A stretch of 37,633 nucleotides of DNA from Pyrinomonadaceae bacterium (GTDB lineage Bacteria; Acidobacteriota; Blastocatellia; Pyrinomonadales; Pyrinomonadaceae), in assembly GCA_013811945.1 (NCBI GenBank), contig JACCUI010000016.1:1-37633 (forward strand), given 5' to 3'. The translations under genes and the position numbers were made by a program. Under the pieces are notes generated by a model. The model had not been told where the DNA came from. It was given only the letters and a program-made list of their open reading frames with translations, and made no database searches. This document shows, piece after piece, positions 10,624 to 18,132 of this stretch. Within the stretch, counting starts at the first letter, position 1. The number at the start of each line of letters is the position of its first letter.

Positions 10624-11730
10624 CTACCAATCACTCCAGCCGGCGCCAGACCTCTTCCGAGAATAGTAAACCTTGCGGGCACGCACGCGAGCATCTTTGC
10701 GGGATTTTACCTGCAGATCGATGACGTGATAGCGCCCATCCCGTTGCGCCTCCGATTGGTAGTAGCTCAAGACGTATTGTTGTGCGAGATCAGCGGCGAC
10801 TTGTTTGAATGCTGCCTCAAGGTCCGCGGTTGTCTTTGGAATGAACGCAGCTCCACCGGTCTGCACTGCTAGCTGCTCCATGCGTCGCTCAGCGGCAAGG
10901 GCGCGCAAATTTGCCCCCTCATATAATCCAGTCTGGACTACGAAAACCTGACAGTCGTCTGACAGGACGCGCAGAAGCGTCGTTTCAAAGTCTGCGCGAC
11001 TGGTGGTCTCAATACCATCCGAAACTATGACAATAACTCTCCGACCCAGATAGGGCCTCAAATAAGCAGCAGCATCAATAATCGCGTCGAAGAGTGAGGT
11101 CCCACCTTCCGGCTTGCCGAAGCTCGAGATCGTCGCTTCAAGCCTCCGTATATCGCTCGTCATGGCTTGCGCGAGATAGGGATCCGTCTCAACGGAGTAG
11201 ATGGCCGCCCCGTCGGAAGCGCGCATTACTTTGCGAAAAAAGTGTATAGCAGCTTGCTTCTCAAACTCGCGCGCGAAAAGGGTGCTGCCACTGTTGTCGA
11301 AGAGCATAGCCATCCGGACAGGTAACTCCGCGCGAGTAATATCGCTTATCGACTTCAACTGACCATCAACCCATAACTCAAAATCCTCAAGCTTCAAACC
11401 GCTGATCGCTCGACCACTGGTGTCGACTACCGAGGCCGGGATCGGAACGAGGTTCGATGAGACGTGAATGACGTCCGCTGGATCCACGTGCTCGCTCGCT
11501 TCACTCTTCGGGCCAGGTGGGGGGACCGGAGGTGGAGACTTTTGTGAGTTAGGTGGCCGACCGGGCTGGGCGATGGGACCTTGAGAGGGCTTCGTCTTCG
11601 GTTTAGGGTCTTTCAGCCGCCCAGACTGAGCGGCAACGCTCGCCGACAATGCCGCCGCGAACGTCAGAACAAGTGCAATGAATACGATCTTGATGAATGA
11701 TTCCGCGCCTCGACGGAACGCCGACGTCAC
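10624..11730 (-). CDS. Secreted VWA-domain protein (acidobacterial VWFA-related type)
   Basis: A 368-aa exported protein. Residues 10-35 form a signal peptide or anchor (IKIVFIALVLTFAAALSASVAAQ), followed by a Pro/Lys-rich linker to about residue 75. A short beta domain (90-125) with VPIPASVVDTSGRAISGLKLEDFELW leads into the von Willebrand A domain, which carries the metal-ion site D145-x-S147-x-S149 and a later VSDGIETTS segment. This layout is that of the acidobacterial VWFA-related family (TIGR03436). The function is unknown, probably extracellular adhesion or scaffolding. I chose the GTG at 11730, which overlaps the trmFO stop as GTGA and suggests translational coupling. A GTG 19 codons earlier is also possible but gives a long N-region. 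Confidence 0.85.
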   Translation of the reverse strand: MTSAFRRGAESFIKIVFIALVLTFAAALSASVAAQSGRLKDPKPKTKPSQGPIAQPGRPPNSQKSPPPVPPPGPKSEASEHVDPADVIHVSSNLVPIPASVVDTSGRAISGLKLEDFELWVDGQLKSISDITRAELPVRMAMLFDNSGSTLFAREFEKQAAIHFFRKVMRASDGAAIYSVETDPYLAQAMTSDIRRLEATISSFGKPEGGTSLFDAIIDAAAYLRPYLGRRVIVIVSDGIETTSRADFETTLLRVLSDDCQVFVVQTGLYEGANLRALAAERRMEQLAVQTGGAAFIPKTTADLEAAFKQVAADLAQQYVLSYYQSEAQRDGRYHVIDLQVKSRKDARVRARKVYYSRKRSGAGWSDW

Positions 11731-13076
11731 GGGGTCGCCTGCAATGTTGTGGCCTGATGCTTTGTTTCTTGAAGCCAAGCTTTCCACTCTTTCAGTGCCA
11801 ATTCAACCTGAAATTGATGGCGGTCACGCTTTCTACGAAAGCGGCTTCGATCTTGTTCATCGAGCGGCTGCAGCAGGGCGAAAGTAATATTAACTGGCTG
11901 GAAATTCCTGGTTTCCGCGTTTGCGACATAGCGCGCCAGGGCGCCGGTGGCGCTTCGAGGTGGCGCTTCAATCAGCGTCTGGCCGGTTGCGAATCTTGCT
12001 GCATTCACCCCCGCCAACCATCCCATCGCGACTGATTCAACATACCCCTCAACTCCGGTTATCTGCCCGGCAAAAAAAACGTCCGGTCGTTCACGCATCT
12101 GCATCGTCGGTCTGAGCACCCGTGGTGAACAGATGTAAGTATTGCGATGGATTTGTCCAAACTGCAAGAACTCGGCATTTTCCATCCCGGGAATCAGCCG
12201 CAGAACTCTTGCCTGCTCTCCGTAGCGTAGATGATTCTGGAAGCCAACAAGGCTGTACGCGTCAGCCATTAAATTTTCCTGCCGCAATTGCACTGCCGCA
12301 TAAGGCGCCCCGCCCGTACGCGGATCGACAAGTCCCACCGGCTTCATGGGGCCGTAGCGCAGGGTGTCAACACCTCGTCGGGCTAACTCTTCTATGGGCA
12401 AGCACGATTCAAACCAGCGCGTTTCTTCGAAACGCTGTAGCGGAACGCTTTTCGCCTCGATCAGCGCTTGATAAAAGACCGCATACTGCTCGCGTTCAAA
12501 CGGGCAGTTAAGATAGTCGTCGCCACCTTTACCGTACCGAGCAGCAGGGAATGCAATCGCACGATCAACTGAATCGGCAGAGACAATTGGCGCGATGGCA
12601 TCGTAGAAATAGAGCTGATCGTTTCCGGTGAGTTTCATAATCTCGACCGTGAGCGATTCGGAGGAGAGCGGACCTGTCGCGATGATCACAATTGCGTCGT
12701 CGGGAATTCGGGTAACTTCTTCGCGCACCAACTCGATACTCGATTCGCCTTCAATTCTTTTTGTGATGTACTCAGCAAACAACTGACGATCAACGGCGAG
12801 GGCAGCTCCCGCAGGCACGCGCGTAACCTCTGCAGCCTCCATCACCAGTGACTCTGCGCATCGCAATTCCTCCTTAAGTAAGTAAGGAGCAGTGCCCGGC
12901 TCGTCAGATTTCAGTGAGTTAGAGCAAACGATTTCGGCCAGCTTATCCGTTCGATGGGCCGGAGTTTGAGAGATGGGTCGCATTTCGAACAGACGAACGT
13001 GCACTCCGGCGCGCGCCGCTTGCCACGCGGCTTCAACTCCGGCGAGTCCGCCCCCGATAACGATTACCTGCTGCAA
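11727..13076 (-). CDS. trmFO: Methylenetetrahydrofolate--tRNA-(uracil-5-)-methyltransferase TrmFO
   Basis: Folate- and FAD-dependent enzyme that makes ribothymidine at position 54 of the tRNA T-loop. The 449-aa length is normal. The N-terminal FAD site GGGLAGVEAAW, the segment AEIVCSNSLKSDEPGTAPYLLKEE, and GQITGVEGYVESVAMGWLAGVNAAR near the C-terminus are family hallmarks that separate it from GidA/MnmG. The only usable start is TTG at 13076, since an in-frame stop lies five codons upstream. The ribosome binding site is weak. It is the first gene of a minus-strand block with the VWA protein and xerC. Confidence 0.95.
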   Translation of the reverse strand: MQQVIVIGGGLAGVEAAWQAARAGVHVRLFEMRPISQTPAHRTDKLAEIVCSNSLKSDEPGTAPYLLKEELRCAESLVMEAAEVTRVPAGAALAVDRQLFAEYITKRIEGESSIELVREEVTRIPDDAIVIIATGPLSSESLTVEIMKLTGNDQLYFYDAIAPIVSADSVDRAIAFPAARYGKGGDDYLNCPFEREQYAVFYQALIEAKSVPLQRFEETRWFESCLPIEELARRGVDTLRYGPMKPVGLVDPRTGGAPYAAVQLRQENLMADAYSLVGFQNHLRYGEQARVLRLIPGMENAEFLQFGQIHRNTYICSPRVLRPTMQMRERPDVFFAGQITGVEGYVESVAMGWLAGVNAARFATGQTLIEAPPRSATGALARYVANAETRNFQPVNITFALLQPLDEQDRSRFRRKRDRHQFQVELALKEWKAWLQETKHQATTLQATP

Positions 13077-13146
13077 AGAGAATCTCGCGTATTAACAAAA
13101 AGAGCCAAACAACCTCAGCCGTTTTACGCAGTTGCCTCGAGAGGGA

Positions 13147-13174
13147 TTAATATTTATAGGAACCCGTCTATCAA
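13147..13174 (-). promoter_or_regulatory. Putative trmFO promoter
   Basis: On the minus strand TTGATA (13169-13174) is followed after 16 bases by TATTAA (13147-13152), about 70 bp upstream of the trmFO TTG start. Confidence 0.4.
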
Positions 13175-13204
13175 GAGACATCAGCTCTGTGGCAGAAGCA
13201 TGTC

Positions 13205-13217
13205 GCCCCTCTGGGGC
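13205..13217. repeat. Short GC hairpin
   Basis: GCCCC and GGGGC flank TCT. Such GCCCCTCTGGGGC-like intergenic hairpins are common in acidobacterial genomes, by my recollection. The role is unknown. Confidence 0.3.
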
Positions 13218-13281
13218 TGGATTCGAGTCCGATGCCCGGAACTTATAAACATTGCGCTTCCTACGGGACTCATTGCGAACG

Positions 13282-14886
13282 CTACGGCTTCTTCTCCGGC
13301 TCAACAGCCTTCGGCGCCTCAAGAGTGTATTCGCCCACGTCGCCTTTGAAATGTTTGTAATCGCTCCACTCCAAGGTCCTGTTCACATCGCCACCACCGA
13401 ACAAAAGCACTTTTACAGACAGGTTAACCTGGGCCAGACGCGGCAGCCAGACGCCCTCTTCCATCCGCGTCTGTTCAATCACGAATCCAGCACCAGGGCG
13501 CAGCGAGAGCAGCAGGCCCCCGGCCATCTTGAAGCTCTCCGCGAGTCGCGCTTCAAGTCGCATTACCTGCTTATCAATCGGATCAATCCAGACGACGCCC
13601 ACGAGTTTAGAGATCAAACTCTCCTCGCGATTGCCCGGCCTAAAACCGGGTCGGGGACGAAAATCAAAGACGACAGCGTTCCGGTCGCGAAAGCGTTCGC
13701 GGCGAGGTGAAACAAACTCGCATATCTTCAAAAACTGGGAGAGCTCCGGGTCGTCGCCGGCTTCCGCTTCGCCTTTTGCGTGTTTCCTGCGTTGCCGCTC
13801 TGCGCGACGCCGTTCAACGCGCTGTTCATTCTTGTCGCGGTCTCGCTCCACTTTCAAAAACTCTTCCTCCACTCGCTTTGATTCTTTCGCTGCACGCTCG
13901 GCGGACAGCGCGACTCCATTCTCGCTTATCAACCTCATGATCGGAGCACGGTTGGCCACCGGAAACACTTCATAAATTTTCGTCGCTTCTTTCTTGATCT
14001 CCCCTTTACCGCTGATCTCTCGGTCAGTCTCCTTCTGCATGAAGGCATACTCAGAGACCCGCTTCTCCACCACCTCCTGATTGCGTCCGACTTCGCGCAG
14101 GAGAGCCGCCACATCCAGCGACTCAACAGCGACCGGAGGATCGAAGGCTGTATCCGGAATCGCCGTGTTGTAGTTTACCCGTTGAAACACGAAAGACAGT
14201 TCCCCGGAGCTATCCGTGGCCAAGCTCACTTGATGGGGTTCAAGAACATTGCTCGTGGGTTCCGCCACCCGATAATCGGCGAGGCTCGTGATAGTTCTGC
14301 GCGCCTCGTCTTCAATTCTAACGAGCAACTTGCTGTTCACGCTGAACCAGTAGCGAAGCCGGGCTCCGTTGCGGGTGGAAAACTCGACGACGTAAGCCGG
14401 GTCGGCAGCTAAATCGTTCAGCGAGACGACCCGGGCCAGTATATTCAGCTTCTTGTAATCAACAAGACGAGTCGCCTCCAACAGCGACTTCAGTTTGGCG
14501 GCGTTGGCCTCGGCGCCGGTGAGAGTGCGCAAATGGCCGTCCAACCCGTGCACCCAGGCGGAACGCATATTTGCGCTCGAGATAATCTGACCGTTACCGA
14601 AAGTCATCTCGGTACGAACCGAACCAGGCGCCTTCATTTGAGTCCTGGCTGCGCCCATCGTTTGGTCTTTAAGTCGAATTACCCAATCGTAAGCAGCGTC
14701 GCGGATGGCCGCGATACGTTTCTTTCCACCGCTCGCTTTGAGGTAGTTGTCTACGACCTTCTCGGCCGAAGGTAACTTGCGCGCGGGTGCTGCAGCCTTC
14801 TTCTGAGCAAGAAGCGGATCGGGTACGCAACCTAACAGGACCACGAGCACCGTTACAGTCCGCAGACCCCTCAGGCCCAGGCACAT
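13282..14886 (-). CDS. Exported LolA/LolB-like protein of unknown function
   Basis: A 534-aa protein from the ATG at 14886. The N-terminus MCLGLRGLRTVTVLVVLLGC is a signal peptide, possibly of lipoprotein type (VLLGC), although the -2 Leu is unusual for a lipobox. After it, AEKVVDNYLKASGGKKRIAAI is the typical start of acidobacterial proteins with an outer-membrane lipoprotein carrier (LolA-like) beta fold, and a second such module may follow after about residue 250. Residues about 340-380 are a charged segment (KVERDRDKNEQRVERRRAER) likely to be helical. A GTG start at 14946 (554 aa) would overlap the stop of the upstream Lys-rich gene as GTGA, so the two are probably cotranscribed. The function is unknown. 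Confidence 0.75.
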   Translation of the reverse strand: MCLGLRGLRTVTVLVVLLGCVPDPLLAQKKAAAPARKLPSAEKVVDNYLKASGGKKRIAAIRDAAYDWVIRLKDQTMGAARTQMKAPGSVRTEMTFGNGQIISSANMRSAWVHGLDGHLRTLTGAEANAAKLKSLLEATRLVDYKKLNILARVVSLNDLAADPAYVVEFSTRNGARLRYWFSVNSKLLVRIEDEARRTITSLADYRVAEPTSNVLEPHQVSLATDSSGELSFVFQRVNYNTAIPDTAFDPPVAVESLDVAALLREVGRNQEVVEKRVSEYAFMQKETDREISGKGEIKKEATKIYEVFPVANRAPIMRLISENGVALSAERAAKESKRVEEEFLKVERDRDKNEQRVERRRAERQRRKHAKGEAEAGDDPELSQFLKICEFVSPRRERFRDRNAVVFDFRPRPGFRPGNREESLISKLVGVVWIDPIDKQVMRLEARLAESFKMAGGLLLSLRPGAGFVIEQTRMEEGVWLPRLAQVNLSVKVLLFGGGDVNRTLEWSDYKHFKGDVGEYTLEAPKAVEPEKKP

Positions 14887-14942
14887 CAACCTGCGCGGGC
14901 AGTACAAGCTGTAGTTTTCAGGTACTGTATTGTTATTCAGGA

Positions 14943-15248
14943 TCACTTCTTTTTGCCGGTTTTCCCGGCGGCACTTTTGGCACTTTTGACCGCTGAGTTA
15001 GTCGTCGACTCTTTCTTTCCGGTTGCCGCGGCTTCTTTTTTCTTCTTTTTCTCAACCTTCTTATGCGCGGCGGCCATTATCTGCTTCACGCGCTCTGCCT
15101 GCGTGAGAGGCTTCGCCCCCTTGGCCGCGCTGGGGTGCTGTTCCAATTGTTCCGTCAGCTCGCCTTGGTTTTTCTGATATTCAAACTCGTTAACCTGAGC
15201 GCCCCCAATCCTGGAAGTGTCGAGATTTCGCATTTGTTCCCTGCCCAT
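14943..15248 (-). CDS. Small Lys/Ala-rich basic protein
   Basis: A 101-aa protein of unknown function. The first 60 residues are mixed and helical (YQKNQGELTEQLEQH and TQAERVKQIMAAAHKK). The last 40 are Lys/Ala/Ser-rich like a histone H1 tail (KKVEKKKKKEAAATGKK and SAKSAAGKTGKKK). A strong GGAGGAGGA lies seven bases before the ATG. DNA or RNA binding is a reasonable guess from charge alone. It is followed directly by the LolA-like gene. Confidence 0.7.
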   Translation of the reverse strand: MGREQMRNLDTSRIGGAQVNEFEYQKNQGELTEQLEQHPSAAKGAKPLTQAERVKQIMAAAHKKVEKKKKKEAAATGKKESTTNSAVKSAKSAAGKTGKKK

Positions 15249-15282
15249 ATCCTGCTCCTCCTCCCGCTTTGTTGTCGGCTGC

Positions 15283-15312
15283 TTGACACTACAAACTGCG
15301 CATTCGTATAGT
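15283..15312 (+). promoter_or_regulatory. Promoter of tRNA-Thr(CGU)
   Basis: Consensus TTGACA (15283-15288) and TATAGT (15307-15312) are separated by 18 bases. The expected start at about 15319 lies some 30 bp before the tRNA. Confidence 0.65.
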
Positions 15313-15350
15313 GCAATTCTTCGAAAACACGGCTCGCGTTCGCTTGAAAA

Positions 15351-15426
15351 GCCGGCTTAGCTCAGTTGGTAGAGCGTCTGATTCGTAATTAGAAGGTCGC
15401 CGGTTCAATTCCGGCAGCCGGCTCCA
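15351..15426 (+). tRNA. tRNA-Thr (anticodon CGU)
   Basis: The acceptor arms GCCGGCT and AGCCGGC pair, with encoded CCA after discriminator U. The D-arm has GCTCAGTTGGTAGAGC. The anticodon stem TCTGA/TTAGA (one G-U pair) closes loop TTCGTAA, giving anticodon CGT for ACG codons. The T-arm has CCGGTTCAATTCCGG. It differs from the UGU isoacceptor at position 2 mainly in the anticodon region and T-arm. Confidence 0.95.
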
Positions 15427-15490
15427 TAGGTCTTCCACGCTAGATCATACAGCATTAGACCAGACTGCCACAGTATGATTAAGTCGTCGC

Positions 15491-15590
15491 CGTCCTGACG
15501 GTGAGCGTCTTGACCGGGTGGCGTCATGACTGCCTCGCCGTCTTGACGTAGTGACCGTGACGTGGTGCGTGTTGACGTGGTGCGTTGACA
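15491..15590 (+). repeat. Degenerate tandem array of CGTCnTGAC units
   Basis: CGTC(C/T/A)TGAC occurs at 15491, 15506, 15522 and 15539 (steps of 15, 16 and 17 bp). It continues in decayed form as TGAC at 15552 and 15558, CGTGTTGAC at 15568 and CGTTGAC at 15583. Two exact copies of TGACGTGGTGCGT lie 15 bp apart (15558 and 15573). The last unit supplies the -35 box of the promoter at 15585. Confidence 0.7.
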
Positions 15591-15613
15591 CTCCTCCGAA
15601 ACGAGTATATAAG
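15585..15613 (+). promoter_or_regulatory. Near-consensus promoter upstream of the TonB_C/TPR gene
   Basis: TTGACA (15585-15590), a 17-base spacer and TATAAG (15608-15613). The predicted start at about 15620 leaves a leader of roughly 320 nt before the ATG at 15942, or a separate small RNA. Confidence 0.65.
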
Positions 15614-15619
15614 GCTTAC

Positions 15620-15941
15620 AAGAAGCGAAGGCTAGTCGTGCGACTATCCGTACGAGAGTTCTGCTCCCGTTCGTGATTGTTCTTGGAGGTCGGCTCTCGA
15701 TCCGACCCGCAGTGAATTCAACCGAAATGCGCTCAGTCCGGTTGGTATGGATCCTACGTCGCCGCTGGTATTTTCCGCGCAAAGAACCGTCAAAGCCACC
15801 GCGAAATTCGTCCCTGCTTTTAAGTGTCTTATTAACCGAACCGTCTTTTTAGGATGAGCGGCGATCTCTATAGGCAGAGGATGAATGCCCAAGGAAACCA
15901 TGATCCTGACACAGACAGGTGAGCCACTAAGGAGACCTATC
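15620..15941 (+). other. Long leader or possible small RNA region
   Basis: This 320-nt stretch has no convincing ORF. It contains local hairpins: TAGTC/GACTA around GTGC, GGTCGG/CCGACC around CTCTCGAT, and CAACCG/CGGTTG around a 14-base loop (about 15718-15743). A T-run follows CCGAACCGTC near 15850, but no strong stem precedes it. It does not match tmRNA, RNase P RNA or SRP RNA landmarks that I could look for. Confidence 0.35.
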
Positions 15942-17840
15942 ATGAAGAAAGCTCTTACATTCGCTCTGGCATTTTGTGGCTTAGCACTCGGGCTCAGCCG
16001 ATCGAGTTTCGCTCAAGACATCGCGTCTCGAACCCGAGTTTCTGTCGCAGATGAGAACGGTAATCGGGAGCAGGATAAGCTAAATGGTCCAGTGCGCCGC
16101 GTTCGAGTGGAAACCGCAAAGATCACCCTGAAAGATGGCAACTGGGTCGAGGGACCGCGCGAGGCTCTAGGAATGACGACTTACGATCCGACAGGAAGAA
16201 AGATTGACTCCGTCGCCTACCCCCTGGAAGGCAGCAACATACCGGGCACGGAGCAGTATCTTTATGACGAAAAAGGAAACGTCGTGGAGATGATCTTACG
16301 GAGCACTAACGGTTCTTTACTCAGCAAAGAGACTTACAAGTATGAATTTGACCAGTTGGGAAACTGGACGAAAATGAGCAGCTTAGTCGCTGTATTTCAA
16401 AACGGTAAGGTTAGTTTTGAACCAATTGGGATTACTTACCGCACTATCAGCTATTACTACAATCAAGCAATCGAGACACTCAACGCGTCTTCACCGAAGT
16501 CAAAGCAAGTCTTAGCCCCCAGTACCTCTTCGGCACTTCCAAACTCAAATAGATCGTCGACGGATTCTTCGCGACCTTCAACATCTGTCGCCCAGGTAGT
16601 GACTACTATTCAACCGCTGCCAGGGGCCGCTAATGCCCACGCCAAGAAGGAGGCAGTTTCCGCGCCGGCTACAGTTACCCCCACTAAAAGCGACACGGCA
16701 GCACCAAACGGCTCCGCACCAATATCAAGCGGGATCCGTACAACTCCGGATAGCGCCCCGGCAACGCGCGTAGTTCAACATGTTGCCGAAGAAGAGCTGC
16801 GCAATGCGGCTATAGAATTGCCGGAGCCTGAGTATTCCGACGCGGCCTCGCTTGTCCGAGCTAGTGGCAAAGTAAGAGTCCAGATACTAGTGGATGAGAA
16901 CGGCCGTGTTACGAATGCTCAAGCAACTTCGGGCCACCCGATCCTCGGAGCTGCAGCGGAAGCCGCAGCGCGTAAAGCACGATTCTCGCTCACGAAAATC
17001 TCCTCCGGTGCTACAAGAGTCTACGGCGTGATCAGCTATGACTTTGTACTGCCAAATCTAGCCAGCGAAGCAATTCCCGCTACCAGTCCGACGATCGATA
17101 GAAATTCGACGAAACCTGATGACCGCAAATCAGAGGCGAGGCCGATCGCTGAGAGAGCGGCCACCGTTGAATCCGAACCAAAGGCCGCGGCGAATTATTC
17201 GGAAGCAGCTAGATCGTTTTTCAACAAGGGTGTGGCATTCCAGGCATCAGGCCGTTACTCGGAAGCGGCTGAGGCATTCAATCAAGCCATTAGGGTCAAT
17301 CCCAACGATGCTAATGCCTACGCGAAACTTGGGATGGCATATTCTGCGATGGAGAAACACGAAGACGCGATCGTAGTCTATAAGATGGCGCTCCAAACCA
17401 ATCGAAGCGCACTCGGTGCGCCGGCTTACTACATGTGGGGCCACTCTAATCTGGCGCTTGATAAGATTTCGGACGCACTCTCAGCCTTCAAACAGGCTCT
17501 CTACATCACGAAAGCCGAAGCTATTTATCTTGAACGAAAAGAAACTCCGCGCTATCCGTCGCTGGAGCAACTGCACTACGGTATGGGAATCACCTACTTG
17601 AATTCGAAACGTTTCTCCAACTCGATTAAAGAACTAAAACAAGTTGTGAAGCTAAACCCGAAAAATGCGGAAGCCTACTATGCACTTGCCATAGCCCACC
17701 TTTCCACCGGTAATCGAAGGGAAGCAGAGGTGCAGCAAAAAATGCTCAGTTCGCTTGACTCTGCTCTAGCCCAGAAGATTTCCAGCGCCCTCGCAATTGC
17801 CGGACCACCGCCGGGTTGTCGTACCATTGCCTGTCGGTAA
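15942..17840 (+). CDS. Exported protein with TonB C-terminal domain and TPR repeats
   Basis: A 633-aa protein. The start ATG at 15942 is set by AAGGAG eight bases upstream and by the following signal peptide (1-24, ending SSFA before QDIAS). Residues about 80-140 contain RHS/YD-like segments (EQYLYDEKGNVVEMILR). Residues about 190-285 are a Ser/Thr/Pro/Ala-rich linker. Residues about 285-371 match a TonB C-terminal beta domain (GKVRVQILVDENGRVTNAQA), and about 421-620 form TPR repeats starting EAARSFFNKGVAFQASGRY. There is no N-terminal TonB transmembrane/Pro arm, so this is probably a periplasmic scaffold rather than an energy transducer. The promoter lies far upstream (15585) and a strong terminator follows at 17971. 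Confidence 0.85.
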   Translation: MKKALTFALAFCGLALGLSRSSFAQDIASRTRVSVADENGNREQDKLNGPVRRVRVETAKITLKDGNWVEGPREALGMTTYDPTGRKIDSVAYPLEGSNIPGTEQYLYDEKGNVVEMILRSTNGSLLSKETYKYEFDQLGNWTKMSSLVAVFQNGKVSFEPIGITYRTISYYYNQAIETLNASSPKSKQVLAPSTSSALPNSNRSSTDSSRPSTSVAQVVTTIQPLPGAANAHAKKEAVSAPATVTPTKSDTAAPNGSAPISSGIRTTPDSAPATRVVQHVAEEELRNAAIELPEPEYSDAASLVRASGKVRVQILVDENGRVTNAQATSGHPILGAAAEAAARKARFSLTKISSGATRVYGVISYDFVLPNLASEAIPATSPTIDRNSTKPDDRKSEARPIAERAATVESEPKAAANYSEAARSFFNKGVAFQASGRYSEAAEAFNQAIRVNPNDANAYAKLGMAYSAMEKHEDAIVVYKMALQTNRSALGAPAYYMWGHSNLALDKISDALSAFKQALYITKAEAIYLERKETPRYPSLEQLHYGMGITYLNSKRFSNSIKELKQVVKLNPKNAEAYYALAIAHLSTGNRREAEVQQKMLSSLDSALAQKISSALAIAGPPPGCRTIACR

Positions 17841-17970
17841 AGGTTCGGAGTAGTGATCCAAGCAAGTCCTAAAATTTGCCCGACCAGTTAATCCACACAT
17901 TCATGATGTGAAGGCTGGCGCTAAGTTTGGAGTCGAATTTTCATAGAATGCGGCTCGGGTTAACGAGCGC

Positions 17971-18023
17971 GGCGCGGTCAGGCGCGGACTTGAAATTAAC
18001 CTAGCCTGACCGCGCTGGTTTTT
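17971..18023 (+). terminator. Rho-independent terminator
   Basis: Perfect 12-bp stem GCGCGGTCAGGC (17972-17983) with GCCTGACCGCGC (18004-18015), a 20-base loop, then TGGTTTTT. It is well placed to end the TPR gene transcript. The gap from 17841 to 18132 holds nothing else recognised. Confidence 0.8.
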
Positions 18024-18132
18024 GGGAGAGGGCCAGAGTTTAAACATCTCGTCTTAGTTGGGACGGGGTGACTTGCGCCAAATTGGCTTGATAGCAATCC
18101 GCAGGATCGTGGATCTCGGAGACAACTACCAA

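Noticed and set aside
14886..14946. GTG start for the LolA-like protein overlapping the previous stop
   Set aside because: It would put 20 extra residues before the signal peptide; the ATG at 14886 gives a normal signal peptide, though coupling remains possible.
15620..15941. tmRNA, RNase P RNA or SRP RNA after the strong promoter
   Set aside because: None of the landmark sequences was found (tRNA-like ends, the P4 region, the GGAA/GCAGC tetraloop region).
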